From: Agarophyton chilense
Lineage: Eukaryota > Rhodophyta > Florideophyceae > Gracilariales > Gracilariaceae
Assembly: GCA_030374765.1 (NCBI GenBank)
Contig: JARGXX010000068.1
Span: forward strand, 1,736,001-1,800,000
Length of the DNA: 64,000 bases
Reading direction: 5' to 3'
The first letter of the stretch is position 1. Each line of letters starts with the position of its first letter. The notes below the pieces were generated by a model. It was not told the DNA's origin, made no database searches, and saw only the letters and a program-made list of their open reading frames with translations. This document shows, piece after piece, positions 11,500 to 22,929 of the stretch. Both the position numbers and the translations under genes were made by a program.

Positions 11500-12202
11500 A
11501 TTGAAGAGGACCCCAAAGACGTATTGTTTTTTTATTCTGAAGTGAAAGTTCTGGGGCAGAATAATTTCATCGAAAGGAGGCCAATTTGACTTAGGTAACT
11601 TTAAGGTCTGGTTAACGATGAAACCCCCACAAACTGGGGACTAGTTAAAACAACTACTCTGCGCATCTAACTGGATGAGGACATCTATGTCCAAATAAAC
11701 TATTGCAGTAGAGCTATTTCATAAGCTTCTGGAAGAAGCATGTAAGAAAGCCGGAGACCGGACGAAAAAAGTCCTGAGAATGGTGACGCTTTCCTGGAGT
11801 TGCGCACACTCTAAAGCTTTGATTCGTTTCAAGTATCATCTCGTATCTCCTACAAGATTAGCATTTTGCAAGCCATTTCACAGATTGTGTCTGTCAACAG
11901 ACGCTTTGGAAACTCACTGGGCGACAATCTCAACTCAGTCGCCAGTAGAGAAGCAGGCGAAGCAAATTGGCGAACAAACGAAGGAACCATTTCGTTTTCT
12001 CTCAGCAGCCTTTTCCGGGTCTTCGGAAATGTGGAGTGTGCCAGAAAAGGAAGGATTCGCGATCATAAAGTCTATGTGCAGACTGGATTACTTGACGGTC
12101 GGACAGAAGATGTCAATTTACAGCGACCAAGCAAATGTCGTTCACATCTATGACCTATATGGCCTTAACCTTGGAATTTCGTGGCACATATCCAACATGC
12201 TC
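11500..12202 (+). other. Left copy of the G3 RNase H fragment
   Basis: Gypsy pol sequence from just after the reverse-transcriptase palm (SEVKVLGQ, LLEEACKKAGDRTKKVLR) through RNase H (LSTDALETHW, FRFLSAAFSGSSEMWSVPEK, MSIYSDQANVVHIYD). It stops at the A/B junction at 12202, where the reading runs into E2 LTR sequence. The right copy continues naturally into the rest of RNase H and integrase. This is the clearest evidence that the left A/B join is the derived one. Confidence 0.8.
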
Positions 12203-12864
12203 TATCCGCTCTAACGGAGAGAGCAGACACCTGAGACAGCGTTCGGACTGCCGATGGGTCGCTTGCGGCGAAGGAAGAGGGGTGGGAGAGCTACAACACC
12301 AGCGAGCTGGAAGTGGGGTGTAAGGCCACTACTCGCCAGCGAGGGTGAACAGTGCAACTTTTAAACGTTGATGGAATGTAGGTACGAGACGGCTCGTGAA
12401 GTGGCTGGGGGCTGACTATCTATCATAGCTCGGCCGGATCTCCAGTTAAGGAATCCTAAACGAGGAACAGAATAGTCCTGATGCCCATGTTGTCTCCTTT
12501 ACTTGGAGTCGGCGCTCACCTCTGGTACACTATATACTGTGTGCCAGGGTGAGTGCCCAAATAAACATATGAATAATACCCAGTGGTCAGCCACTTAGCC
12601 AAACCACTGCATGGGTACGGTCCGTAATGGACGTCTAGCTACAAAGGGTAGTTAAACCAGCCACGTGGATCGCCACTACATGCACCGTTGCAAGCCACTC
12701 CACTCGTGATACCACGTGTCCCAACAATGTACCTTGCCTCCTGGCATCCTACGTGGTGTGCCATTTCATATCACACTGCTGATGATAGAACTCACTTATG
12801 AGTTCCAACCGCGACTTCGCGAAAAATCAGCCTATCGGATTGCCCGACATGGTAGAATACTACA
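12203..12864 (-). repeat. E2-family LTR inside the left duplication copy
   Basis: Reverse complement of E2's 5' LTR (50739-51400). It begins just inside the outer edge of the LTR at the A/B junction and ends with the LTR's natural end at 12864, followed by GGCAC, the complement of E2's target duplication GTGCC. At every position I checked where E2's two LTRs differ, this copy carries the 5' LTR base. No E2 internal region accompanies it, so it arrived by the duplication and not by its own insertion. Confidence 0.9.
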
Positions 12865-13169
12865 GGCACCATTTGAAGAATGAAGAAAGTGAAAGCAGAA
12901 TGCGGATTCCAGTTGGAGGACAAACAGAATAGTTAGTTTTGAGGTTTATTTTTAAATATCTTTGTTGCCGTGGGGAGCAATTCTGGCTTTCATTTTTCGT
13001 GAGCCATCGTCATTTTTCTTCAACTTTTACAATACATGACTTGTGATAATTTTGCATTTTGTGGAAATTTGGATACAGGAACCATTTGAAATGTCTTCTT
13101 TAAAGCTTCTTATTCTATCTTATATGAATTTGGAAGTGGGAATGAAGGTAAACCTTGAGCTTGGTATTG

Positions 13170-13900
13170 CAGGAAAGGTTTGTATCCGAACTCTGTATAG
13201 TAGTTTCCGAGAACGTCTTGCTCGGGGTTTTGTACCTCTCCTTCGGCTATCTATACGTTCTTGGCCGAATTCGTGTCAGTGTTTCGCCACACTTCATCAG
13301 GCATAGCAAGTATCTCTTTTTCGCCTTCGGTATAGTAGATGTGATATTTATTGTCATCATCATTGGTTGAGGCCACAGTACCGGGTAGAAGGTGTCATCA
13401 ATTGGCCAGTAGACCTCAATTTCGTCACCAACACTGGGGAGTGAGAGAAATCTATCTTCACCATCGATGCCATCGGGTTCAGCTTCAGCATGGTGATCAC
13501 CTGATCCGCAGCCCTCGTCAGCGTGGGGTTTATCATCTGTGCACATGGTATCAATGCATTCATCAAATCTGTGGGGAATGGCACAATACCTTCGTGGACT
13601 GTACTAGCGAGAGACATTTCAGGTACCGAGAATCTGACATCTACTACGGCAGCTTTTATCTTTCGACCGTTTTTTTTTTGGGACAGTGACAATTATCGAA
13701 CTCTTATCGTAGGATAGAACAATCTTAGATGCTGACCATTTACCTCTTTCGTCAAGTTTTTCTTTGACTAAAGCTTGCACCATATCGCCAACGTGTATCT
13801 TCTCCTCAATGACCGCCTTGGATCGTAGAATACGGTTAAGTTTTCGACTGACGATGGCTTTTCGAGCACGCCGAGGAAGTATAGTTATTTACGCGATTTG
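13170..13900 (-). other. Integrase C-terminal-like segment, left copy
   Basis: Left copy of the segment described at 49703-50428: a stretch resembling the linker after a retroelement integrase (RILRSKAVIEEKIHVGDMVQ) followed by an acidic part and a small-domain signature (GDEIEVYWPIDDTFYP). It is separated from the matching integrase core (19146-20082) by the tyrosine-recombinase element, which appears to have inserted between them. Fossil, broken. Confidence 0.5.
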
Positions 13901-14031
13901 GTTGCTAGCTGGCCCAAGAAGCCGCCGTCGACTTGTTCAGGATCGCAAATTAGCCACGACGAGAAGTCGATGCATCGGATCCTGGGCAGCCAATCTTTGG
14001 CTTTGTTTTTTCTACCTCTATTGTTTTTATT

Positions 14032-17000
14032 ATGAAAGGACCAAGAACAAACCTATCCCCACGCGCCACTTCTATGCTGCGTTTCTATCAGAACAGTCCA
14101 CATCGTACCTGTTTGTCTGCAACAACTCAACTCCTTCGCCACACCGGCGAGAAGGCGACTCTTGCTACTTGCCAACAACCCGATTCAAGCCCGTAAATCG
14201 GTTACTCGTCCCTACTTTCCATTACCACTGCACCCTTTATCAGAATTACAACGGATTGTTCATTTCTTGTTTGAGGATACCACTTCTTTGAATAAAATCC
14301 ACTGGTTTCCACTACAATCAATCCCTCAACGCGACACAAGTATGCAACTGCGCTAGATAAATTTCTTGACTCTTTAAGCAGAGGTAGCGAGATAAACCTG
14401 AGTTTTGATCAACGAATCTGTATGTACATCCAAGAGGAGTTCATGAACGGCCCCAGGCTCGGGAAGCGACAGGAATTGGCCAACCTAATCTGCATGTTAC
14501 TCTTATTGCTTCCATCTCTAAAGAACGAGTTGTCACTGACGCGCAGATGCTTATCGGAATAGAAGCACATGAAGCCATCCTGTTCTTCGGCACCTCTTTC
14601 AAAGCAAATTACTATGGCATTCTCATGGTTATTTCCAAATCAGAACAACTGTGAAGCTGCTGCTGTTTTATTAATACCGCACGGCGCCAACCTGCGCCTA
14701 TCCGAAGATCTGAAGCTACTTTGGGAAGAGATCGCACTTCCCGGAGACGTTCGAGTATTCGCTTATGGATCAGAAGTAGCAGGCGTAAACATTCGCTATG
14801 CAAAAACTTCAAGGAAAACGGGTCGTCTGCAGTTTGCTTCGATTTGTGATGCTGATTTTATCAAATTCTTAACCTCTTGTCGCCTACGAAACCCGCTGCA
14901 GATTCTAGCTCTCCCCAAAGTTCCGATACAATGCCTACGAGAATGCCATCAAGAATGCTGCCTTCTCCTTCAAGATCTGTAACGCAAAGTTCACCACCCA
15001 CTCCGCGCAAATCGGCAAAGCCACCGAAGATTACATTCGAGGTTCCCCTGTAAAGCAAATTTCAATCAATGGGCGCTGGAAGTCGCTGAATTCCCTGTGC
15101 TACTACCTCGACAATGAAAAGTCTTGGATCATGAACCTTGGAATATCTGCCGATCAGCAGAACCACATCCGAAGAAGCGCTCAATCACTGAACGACTTTC
15201 TGAACCGCATTTGAGTGTCCGTTCAGCATGGAGCACTATGTTCTGACTCCCATTTCACTTGACTACCTTCTACTACTCCGTGCATTGCTCTAACGGTAAC
15301 AACAACAGGTACATCCGACAAGAACAAACTCACCCTTCTTCCCTTTCTGACAGTATTTAAACTCTCCATACACTGTCCCATTCGAACCATTTAACATTTG
15401 GTAGATCAAGTACTTCGATCAAACTCCGGCGCAAGATGGAAACCAACGTGAATTCGCAGATTCTGCAGGCCGCACCGTCGCTGCATCTTCCTCACAATAC
15501 CAACCAGCAGACTGGTGAGACTGCTCCTGATGCTGCACCATCGCTCATGCTGGCGGGTCAAGCTGTTCCAGTACATGATGACCTTCCGACAGCCTCCCCG
15601 TCCCCCGTCCCCACGTACGGAAACTTGAGGTCTTCGTAATCTGGTTTTCTTTTTATCGAACATCTCAACGGCACAATTACACTCCATATTCCAATCACCG
15701 CCTGCCAGTATTCGAACGAGCCTGGGACCATTCCTTCCAAGCAACAGCTTCTTGCTGACATTTTTAGACTTCGTGACATCGAAATCTCAAACCAGACATT
15801 CCACAGTTCTGAAGACAGTACGAATCTTGAGAAGTTAATGAAGCGTACAGCTTCGAAAGTCCTAAAAATTTCTCAAGACGATCCGCAACATCTACGGAAG
15901 CTAATGAACTCGGCTATAAACATCGATAGCAGTCTGGAGCCTCGGTCAATCCCGGAAGCCAACCCCGTTGAAGCAGCATCAATCGCTATCTCTTGGCCTT
16001 TTGGAGCCTACCGCCAAGGGCATCCCCGTCTTCTGTGCAGCGCGCCTATGGACTAAATTTCACAACACACCGAGCCACTGACTCAGCCCTAAACCCAATT
16101 TCCGGTCTCCCTGCGCTCCACTCTCACCAACCACAACCCCAGCACACTCGAAGCGCCTTAGACTCTTCTGACGACGAAGATGAAGCGCGTCCCAAGAAAA
16201 GGAAGCAAGTTATTAGCCCCAAGACCTTTTTCTTCGGTCTGCCATCTTCCCATGACGCTGCTCTCAATCATTAACCGAAAAAAGGCGATAACCTCCACCA
16301 GTCTCAAGATGAAGGAGCTAATGGAACCTGCAGCATTCTCCCTACTTACCTCTTCCGGAACCAATATAACCACTTTGTTGCAGAATCATTTCCAGCATTG
16401 GAAGCGCACGGCAACCGGGCAGCCAATGGCTCCAGAATTGGAAGCGATCACTCTTTGACGCATCGTACATCTCGAGATGCTTACTCACGAATCCCCAAAG
16501 ATCGCTCTAGAGCTCCGACCATCCCTGGGAGTTGCTCTGCGACGCTTCTACGCCATCCTTCATGTAGAAGAAGCACTTTCCACCGGATTGCAGAACGACA
16601 GAAGAGATGCATGGGAGAAAGTAGTTCACATATTGGAAACTGTTTCCCAAGGAACAGTCAGGGCACACACCCTGGAGGAGACTGTGACAAGGAAAACCTC
16701 GATGCAGAAGAAACGTATCACTGCTATCAAAGCCATACAGGACGCGAGATCGAAGCAGCGCTCAGCGCGCCCGTATCGTCAGTCCAGACAATCCGAACCT
16801 GGAAATAGCACAAAGGATCGCACTACTTGGAACTTGAGTTCAGACCATCACTCTTGCCCCTTATTTCCGATACCGCATATCCCTTCCAATGATCCTTTCT
16901 CATCTCGTGTCAACCCAGTGATACACGCCTTATCACATCTCTAACTTGGTCCCTCCTCCGAAAATCTCGCAATGAATACGGCGGGCGGAAGCAAAGTTCG

Positions 17001-18990
17001 GCCACACCCAGCACAGACCACAGTATATCATATGCTTCTGCCCCCTTATAAAGTCCCATCCTGCTGATCGAACCAGTGAATCAAATCCAGACTACATCTT
17101 CACACTTTCTAAGGTTTTTGAATAGGGCCTCTATCTTCACTTCGGAAACCTGCAAATGGCATTTGCTCGTGGCATCTTCAAGCGCATTGTTTCGCAACGT
17201 ATTGCCCTTTCTGTCCCTAAACGGTTCTCGAATCCAAACGCTTGTCAACAGTGGACATCTAGGCTTCCATCAACCATTCAGAACTTGTTCCCTCTCGAAA
17301 TAGAATCAGCCTTTCAGCGCATACTGGAAGAAAAACTCTTCACTGACACAAACGCTGTTCAACGTCAGGCATCGTTGCCAAACTGTATTCTGCATACGTC
17401 TACGTCTCAATATGTGCTTCTCCTCTAATGGTTACAGAAGTCCAAGATGTTAACTTGGTTGATTGTACATCAAGAGCCCGAATCATACTCTACACTGGCG
17501 ACCACAATACAAATAACTCTCTTTTCGGTGACCAAATCGCCTGATCAAGATCGATTGATATCATGGCCAAGAGTTCAGAACGAACTCCTTCCAGATCCTC
17601 TTCATACGCCCCTCTCAGACCCTGGGCTCTTTGAATCTATCCGTACGAATGGAAACTTATCAGCAGTCTACTTTGATGTGGCGAACATGTTTCATAACTT
17701 GACCCTACCACCATCGCTCTCAAAACTGTTTTCAATACCCCCAATTAGCTGCAAGCAGATCTCGAAGTCCCTGAGAGCTGAAATCGAAGCTCATTTACAG
17801 GTGGAACTGAATATTTAATATGTTCTCCGCCCATGTCAAACATCAGTTCAGATGGTATTCGAATGGTCGGTCTACATCAGTCACACGTTTGCCGGGCGTT
17901 TTCTTTAAGAATGTTTCTTTATTTTTGGTCAATCGAGACGGCTACCCAGCCGACACGTGACCCTAACGCAGTTCCCTAAACAAAATTCTCCTTTTATTGT
18001 TACAAAGAACGATTCCCTTCTTTTCATATCCTTGATGATATTTCTATCGTCATCGATCAATGGAATCCGGAGATTCTCATCACGCTCCATCGAATTATGA
18101 GAACAGTGTTTACTGCTACGAAGCTACCGCTCAAAGAGTGAAAGTCATACCCTATTGACGTAGTCGATACTGATCAACTACTTTTCACCAGATGCGTCTG
18201 GAACCTCGAGGAGAATTGGATCTATCAACAGCCCGCGAAGCTCAAGAAGACACACTTTTCTCTTAAAACACTATTCGTATCTCGAACTATTGCATTAAGC
18301 GAATGGGAAAGCATCATCGGGAAGTTGGTGTGGCCCTCTCTCTTGAAAAGATCTCTCCTGTCCTGTTAAAACACTGTGTTCAAGACACATGTGGACTCTG
18401 AGAAGCAGATGAGAACAATATCAGAGCATAACAGGAGAGAAGCTTCTCTTCTCGTCTCACTTCTACATTTGGCAGTGGTACAACTTTCGTTACCCCTATC
18501 TGACCTACTTATAACTTTTGATACATCTCTGACAGCAGGAGCTGTCTTCTTTGCACATGTCTCGGTACAAACTGCAGAACGTCTTTGGCACTTTGCACAG
18601 CTATGAATATATAAAGATGAAGGAACCTGCGAGGCCACAGTCAAGGCCCGCAAAATATACGCTGATATCCACTGGAAGACGGCACTCGTCCATAATTGGA
18701 GAAAGAAAAAGCACGTAAACAACCTCGAGGCCTCAACTGCCGTGTTAGCCCTTTTGTTGGATTGTCAAAACCAGCTTAAACAGCGCTCGAATTCTGTTCT
18801 TTACGGAGTCGATGGTTACTCTTGGTGCTCTGCTCATAGAAATATCTTCTTCTGTACCACTTCTTCGCCGCTGCAAACGTTTCACAGCTATTTGTCTGTC
18901 TTATAACATTCGCGTGTCGCTTCTGTATATCGACTCAGATCATAATGCAGCAGACAAGCCTTCGAGGTCAATAACTTGAGCCCCCTTTTA
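14032..18990 (+). mobile_element. Tyrosine-recombinase (DIRS/Ngaro-type) retroelement, left copy, fossil
   Basis: Three modules in one direction. About 14032-15215 is a tyrosine recombinase: a helical core-binding part (YATALDKFLDSLSRG, LSFDQRICMYIQEEFM), then a catalytic part with a region like the family's H-S-x-R...G-R-W...Y block (THSAQIGKATEDYIRG, INGRWKSLNSLCYYLDN). About 15436-16960 is a gag-like ORF1 rich in Pro, Ser and Gln with a basic patch (DEARPKKRKQ). About 17150-18990 is reverse transcriptase (VYFDVANMFHNLTLP, HILDDISIVID) and RNase H (LLITFDTSLTAGAVFF, ending IDSDHNAADKPSR, the NxADxPSR ending typical of DIRS/Ngaro elements). The recombinase lies upstream of gag and RT, unlike the usual Ngaro order. 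Many breaks. Confidence 0.75.
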
Positions 18991-19145
18991 TTCGCACAGA
19001 ATGGACATCATGATGCTGTGTCTAGAGAGCTAACATGCTCGAGATCATGTTTCTTGGGGATGGGAGCAGCATTCTTTTCTGGAGTGTGCCGTGTGCAGTA
19101 CTCTATGCGATCTACACGACAATGACCGAGTCTCTGGCCTGTCAC

Positions 19146-20082
19146 CTAACCTTTCCAAGAATAAAAGATCTTGAGCCTGTTCGACCAAACCGCCGACAAT
19201 GATAAGGTTGTCGTGAACTTCGACAATTTCTTTCGGAACACTGGCTGGAAACGCGCCTGCTGAGATATACCATGTGTAGCCTTTTTAAAGGTCTTAGGCT
19301 GAGCAGATATCGTTACCATACAGACCATATTAAATCTGAATGGCGGTTTTTATCAGCTTCTTTCCTTGTTTAGTTGAGCGAAGTGGTACTCAACTTTCAA
19401 TCGTAGATAAATGTCTCGTATAACCTTGTGCTTTGATTCAAAGACACTTTTGTTATGTCGTCGTACAAGAATAGCACTGGGTTGGATACCGCTAATGGTG
19501 GGCTAGTCGGTAAACTTAGTATTATCAAAAGCAGGGTCGAACAATACAGTCTCTACAGGGTACCTTGATGTATAGTCCTTGATATGTAGGACCCAATGTT
19601 TATCCAAGTGTAGATTATCATCATAAACCACAGTGTCGAACTGAGGGGTTAAATTACTAGGCGAAAATTTTCGCTTTTTTTCGACTTCGCTGTAGTTAAG
19701 TAGCAGATGAATTTTTCCAGGATCTTCGGTATTTACTTCTTGACTTCGGTGCTTCAGATCTTGTTGCGTTCTAGTAATGTCTTAATATTAGAATATCTGA
19801 AATGTCCGCATACATGTTTGTTGAACTTCTCAACGATCCTATTGACTTCGTTCCAAGTTCTGGCAGTGCTCTGCTCGTCATTAATCAGCGCTTTTGCACA
19901 AAACTCTTTGTTGCATGCTTCAGATGACATGGTATTGGCACCAGGTATGAACATATGGTACGGTATGAAGCTATGTATATCATGATTAACGAGAGTGACA
20001 GAGTCTTCTTTGTTGAGTAAGACGAGCCTGTTGTTATCAATGTGTTCAATGCTACAATTTCGTGAGACATTGCGTCCAACAA
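19146..20082 (-). other. Integrase-like fossil, left copy
   Basis: Minus-strand copy of the sequence described at 43521-44457 (coordinates sum to 63603). It shows a zinc-binding-like stretch (FNKHVCGHFRYSNIKTLL) and an integrase-core-like block (KHWVLHIKDYTSRYPVE). No reverse transcriptase was found next to it. Eroded. Confidence 0.5.
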
Positions 20083-22317
20083 GCCACTGTGAAGAGCCCT
20101 AAATGATCAAGTGGCGAATAAAGTTACCGTGTTCTGTGTGCGCGTGCTGCAGAATGGACCCCAGTATTCTCCTGAACACATTGGAATGCTCAACATTTCC
20201 GTATTGCCAGAATGGACGAGATTTCAACTCACGAGGGAGTGGCTGCAGAGATCTATTCCATATGGGTAGAAAGACAAGTTACAGAACCATAATTTCAGAA
20301 ATGCCCATCCCACTATAAGGAGCACCATTTTTCAAGGAGAGGATCAGTAAATTCAACGTCAAATGATACTTCTTTGTGTGATACGGCTTGTACCGTATTG
20401 AATGTGACAATCTTCGTACTATATTTAGTATCACTTTGGGTTTGTGTATCAGTTGGCTAAACCCCAGGCTCTAGACTTCCGTTAGGATTGTGGTCAGAGA
20501 GCCAATGAGCATATTTTCACACGCGTGACACTTGATCTTTCTCTTAAGATTTGCAAGCTCCGCAGGTGTCAACCTTTGTCTGCGACTATTGGGCTTGTTC
20601 TTCGAAAAGTCGCTTTTTATCCTGTTAGGCTGAGCATTAATTTCATTCACGCTTATTAAGAATTAGCAATCAGACAAACCCTGATTACAATGCCTCAGAA
20701 CCGAGACTAGTTCTCATAGGATACGGTCGCCAAGTACTAATCAATAGTATAGGATGTTGATAGAGACGTTCCATAAGAAGAAGCGGCTAAGACATATATC
20801 CTCTGACCATTTTTGACGGCAAAATTCACTAACGAAATGAAAGGGGTCAGTGCTTAAGGTATCTTTGAGCAACTAGAGATAGAGTTGAACTTAGAGATTT
20901 GAGAGACAACACGATACTCAAAATTTTTGAATGTCTCGGTGGTACCTCTTTTCATTAACAGAATTGCAGTGAACGTCTGATAGATGTCCCTGACAAGACA
21001 CAAAGCGTCACGTTTGTTGATGGCTTCAGCAATCTTTGACAATCCGTTTTCTGATTGTATCTCAGTATCTGGTATAGAGCAAGGCATGGTTGGAGCTCGA
21101 CCGTTGAGCTGAAACTGTAACATGAGACCACGTAGCTCTGTAGAAATCTTGTTCGAGTTCTAATAAGGTAGCTTATCATGGAATAACTTCCAATGTTTAA
21201 CTGCTTTGGCTTATTTCTCTTGGTTATTCTTTCCATCTGGCCACGGAACGCTTCTCATGTCCAATGAGAAACGAAGCCTTGTAAACAAAGAGGACGACCC
21301 TAGATCTGAGCCCATAACAACATAAAGCGGGAGCTTGTATCAGTATCTAGCAGATTAGCAGTGGTAGCTGCATCAAGTTGTATCAATAAGAAAACTGTGA
21401 TCAGTGACTTTAACAAACAGAAAACAACACGACTTATGTAGAAGTACAAACATAGTTACCAACCATGCAAATACAGTTAATTTAAAAAAATTCAAACAAT
21501 GAAACAACCACTAAACAAATTTCATTTCAGTAGACATATGCGTCAACATGCATCAGTTGTCATAGTAACTATCTATCCTGAGTAGGTGATCTATATGGGC
21601 GGATACGGTTGCGTTGAAATCCCACAACCTCTCACGTGCCACCAGAAATGATGAAAACATGCATGATGCTCATAAAATATCGGGAACGCACCGCACTTCA
21701 TCGGCAACAGCTTGCACTCCTGAGGTTATTTCTTTCAACCCATAACAGGCGTCCACTTGGGCAAGACATCTTCAGTATGGCAGGAGCCCGCCAGCGCCTA
21801 AATAGAGGTCAAACCCCAACCCAATGATGCCATCTGCTCGTTCAAAAACTGCAAAAACGCGACATCGCGCTTCTAATATAGAGGCTCTCCGAGACCTTCT
21901 GTCAGAGTCTGCTTAATATCAACCCCTATCTGCTTGCCTCCGTGCCAAAGACTCTGAAGAAGGTTAACAACCTCAAAACTTTAGTGAACCACGAAAAAGA
22001 CAAAAGCATATGTCAAAGTGGAGATATGTTTACAAGAAAACAGTCAACAGATTTAAGGACTAAAGAAATAAAAGGCGAAAACGGAGCGGCCTCTTCTTCG
22101 CTACCAACAACGGGGAACGCGGCCACGCCTACAATCAGTTCTACAGCACCAATAGATATCTCAACCTCTCTGTCTTTACCAGCATCGAAGTAGCCCAGGA
22201 CAACGGGCACCATTACGGAACCCTAATCAGCAAGAGCGCTCAGAAGCGTTGGCAAAGTGCTCCGATCTTCGAGGCAGCTTGTCATATAGCCTTTTTCTTG
22301 GGCCCAATAGTCGTCAT
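20083..22317. other. Rest of segment B, left copy: unassigned
   Basis: Left copy of 41286-43520. Contains minus-strand frames (21123-20854, MLQFQLNGRAPTMPCSIPD...) that look like the N-terminal part of the integrase-bearing element, and plus-strand frames (21636-22193) rich in charged and Ser/Thr residues. No domain was recognised. The block ends at 22317, where similarity to the right copy stops. Confidence 0.4.
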
Positions 22318-22929
22318 ACTCTGAAGCGTCGCAACTCTATATCCATTTCCGAGCAAGGCGAAACGGCGGCATACCTATATATGGCTTTCTATCATTGCGC
22401 CCAGCAAAATGACGGGAAATGTCATATTAGGTGCCGCCCTCGTATTTATACAAGAAGAAACCCAGTGCTTTGGACCATTGGATGAAAGCAGTATCTTCAA
22501 CAAAGCGCAGGGCTTCATAAAGTTGAAGTTCCACCAGAAATGAAAGTTTTGTTTCCGCAACCCACGGGCGTAGCTAATGACTTCAGACGCTAACGGAAAC
22601 AAGCGACTCGCATGAAATGACCACTCTGCGTCCTGGTACAGTCTCAATTACGGGCACTACGTAACGACGAGTATGACATATCGGGGAGCATAAATCCATA
22701 CCGACACGACGACACCCATTCGGCGAAGAGCATCTGCCAAATGGTGTTGTTGAAGAAAATATGAGCACCCAGAGAAATACTGGTATCTTCTATTGCAAAT
22801 AAGGTCATGAAAACATCAAAGAGACGGAAGCGCTTATGATTCCTTGCAACGAGAACCATTACAGGGGAACATAATGATCCATGCGAACGGAGGCTGGTAT
22901 GTCCAGAATCTTTTGATTGTGTCATCTTA
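22318..22929 (-). other. Unassigned coding-like sequence beyond the left duplication
   Basis: All three minus-strand frames have long open stretches (for example 22925-22644 and 22647-22375), but none shows a domain I know. If the left copy is an insertion, this sequence was once joined to 9783 and could be the upstream part of the Ulp1-like locus. I could not show frame continuity across that join, because the relevant frame has stops. A gypsy remnant begins at about 22930. Confidence 0.3.

Larger units (their letters stand above)
9784..22317 (+). repeat. Left copy of a 12.5-kb inverted duplication (order A-B)
   Basis: Positions 9784-12202 (segment A, 2,419 bp) match the reverse complement of 38867-41285, and 12203-22317 (segment B, 10,115 bp) match the reverse complement of 41286-51400. 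The paired coordinates sum to 51069 for A and 63603 for B. Read in the same direction, the left copy is A-B and the right copy B-A, so they are circular permutations. I noticed only three single-base differences (left 16445, 17957, 21559). All the junctions I could line up are blunt, without obvious microhomology or target duplication. Contents: a gypsy RNase H fragment, one E2 5' LTR, an integrase-bearing fossil and a tyrosine-recombinase retroelement. Confidence 0.93.

Noticed and set aside
13351-14356. Several 60-175 residue plus-strand ORFs in segment B (and their inverted copies)
   Set aside because: They overlap the integrase-tail segment or the recombinase N-terminus in another frame or strand and have shadow-like composition.
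18366-18722. A 118-residue Cys-rich minus-strand ORF with a hydrophobic start
   Set aside because: It lies opposite the RNase H region of the recombinase element (LLITFDTSLTAGAVFF). The apparent signal peptide is a by-product of that sequence.
14032-18990. Excision of the circle by the element's own tyrosine recombinase
   Set aside because: The circle's breakpoints (inside the E2 LTR and inside RNase H) lie kilobases from the recombinase element's ends and share no core sequence.
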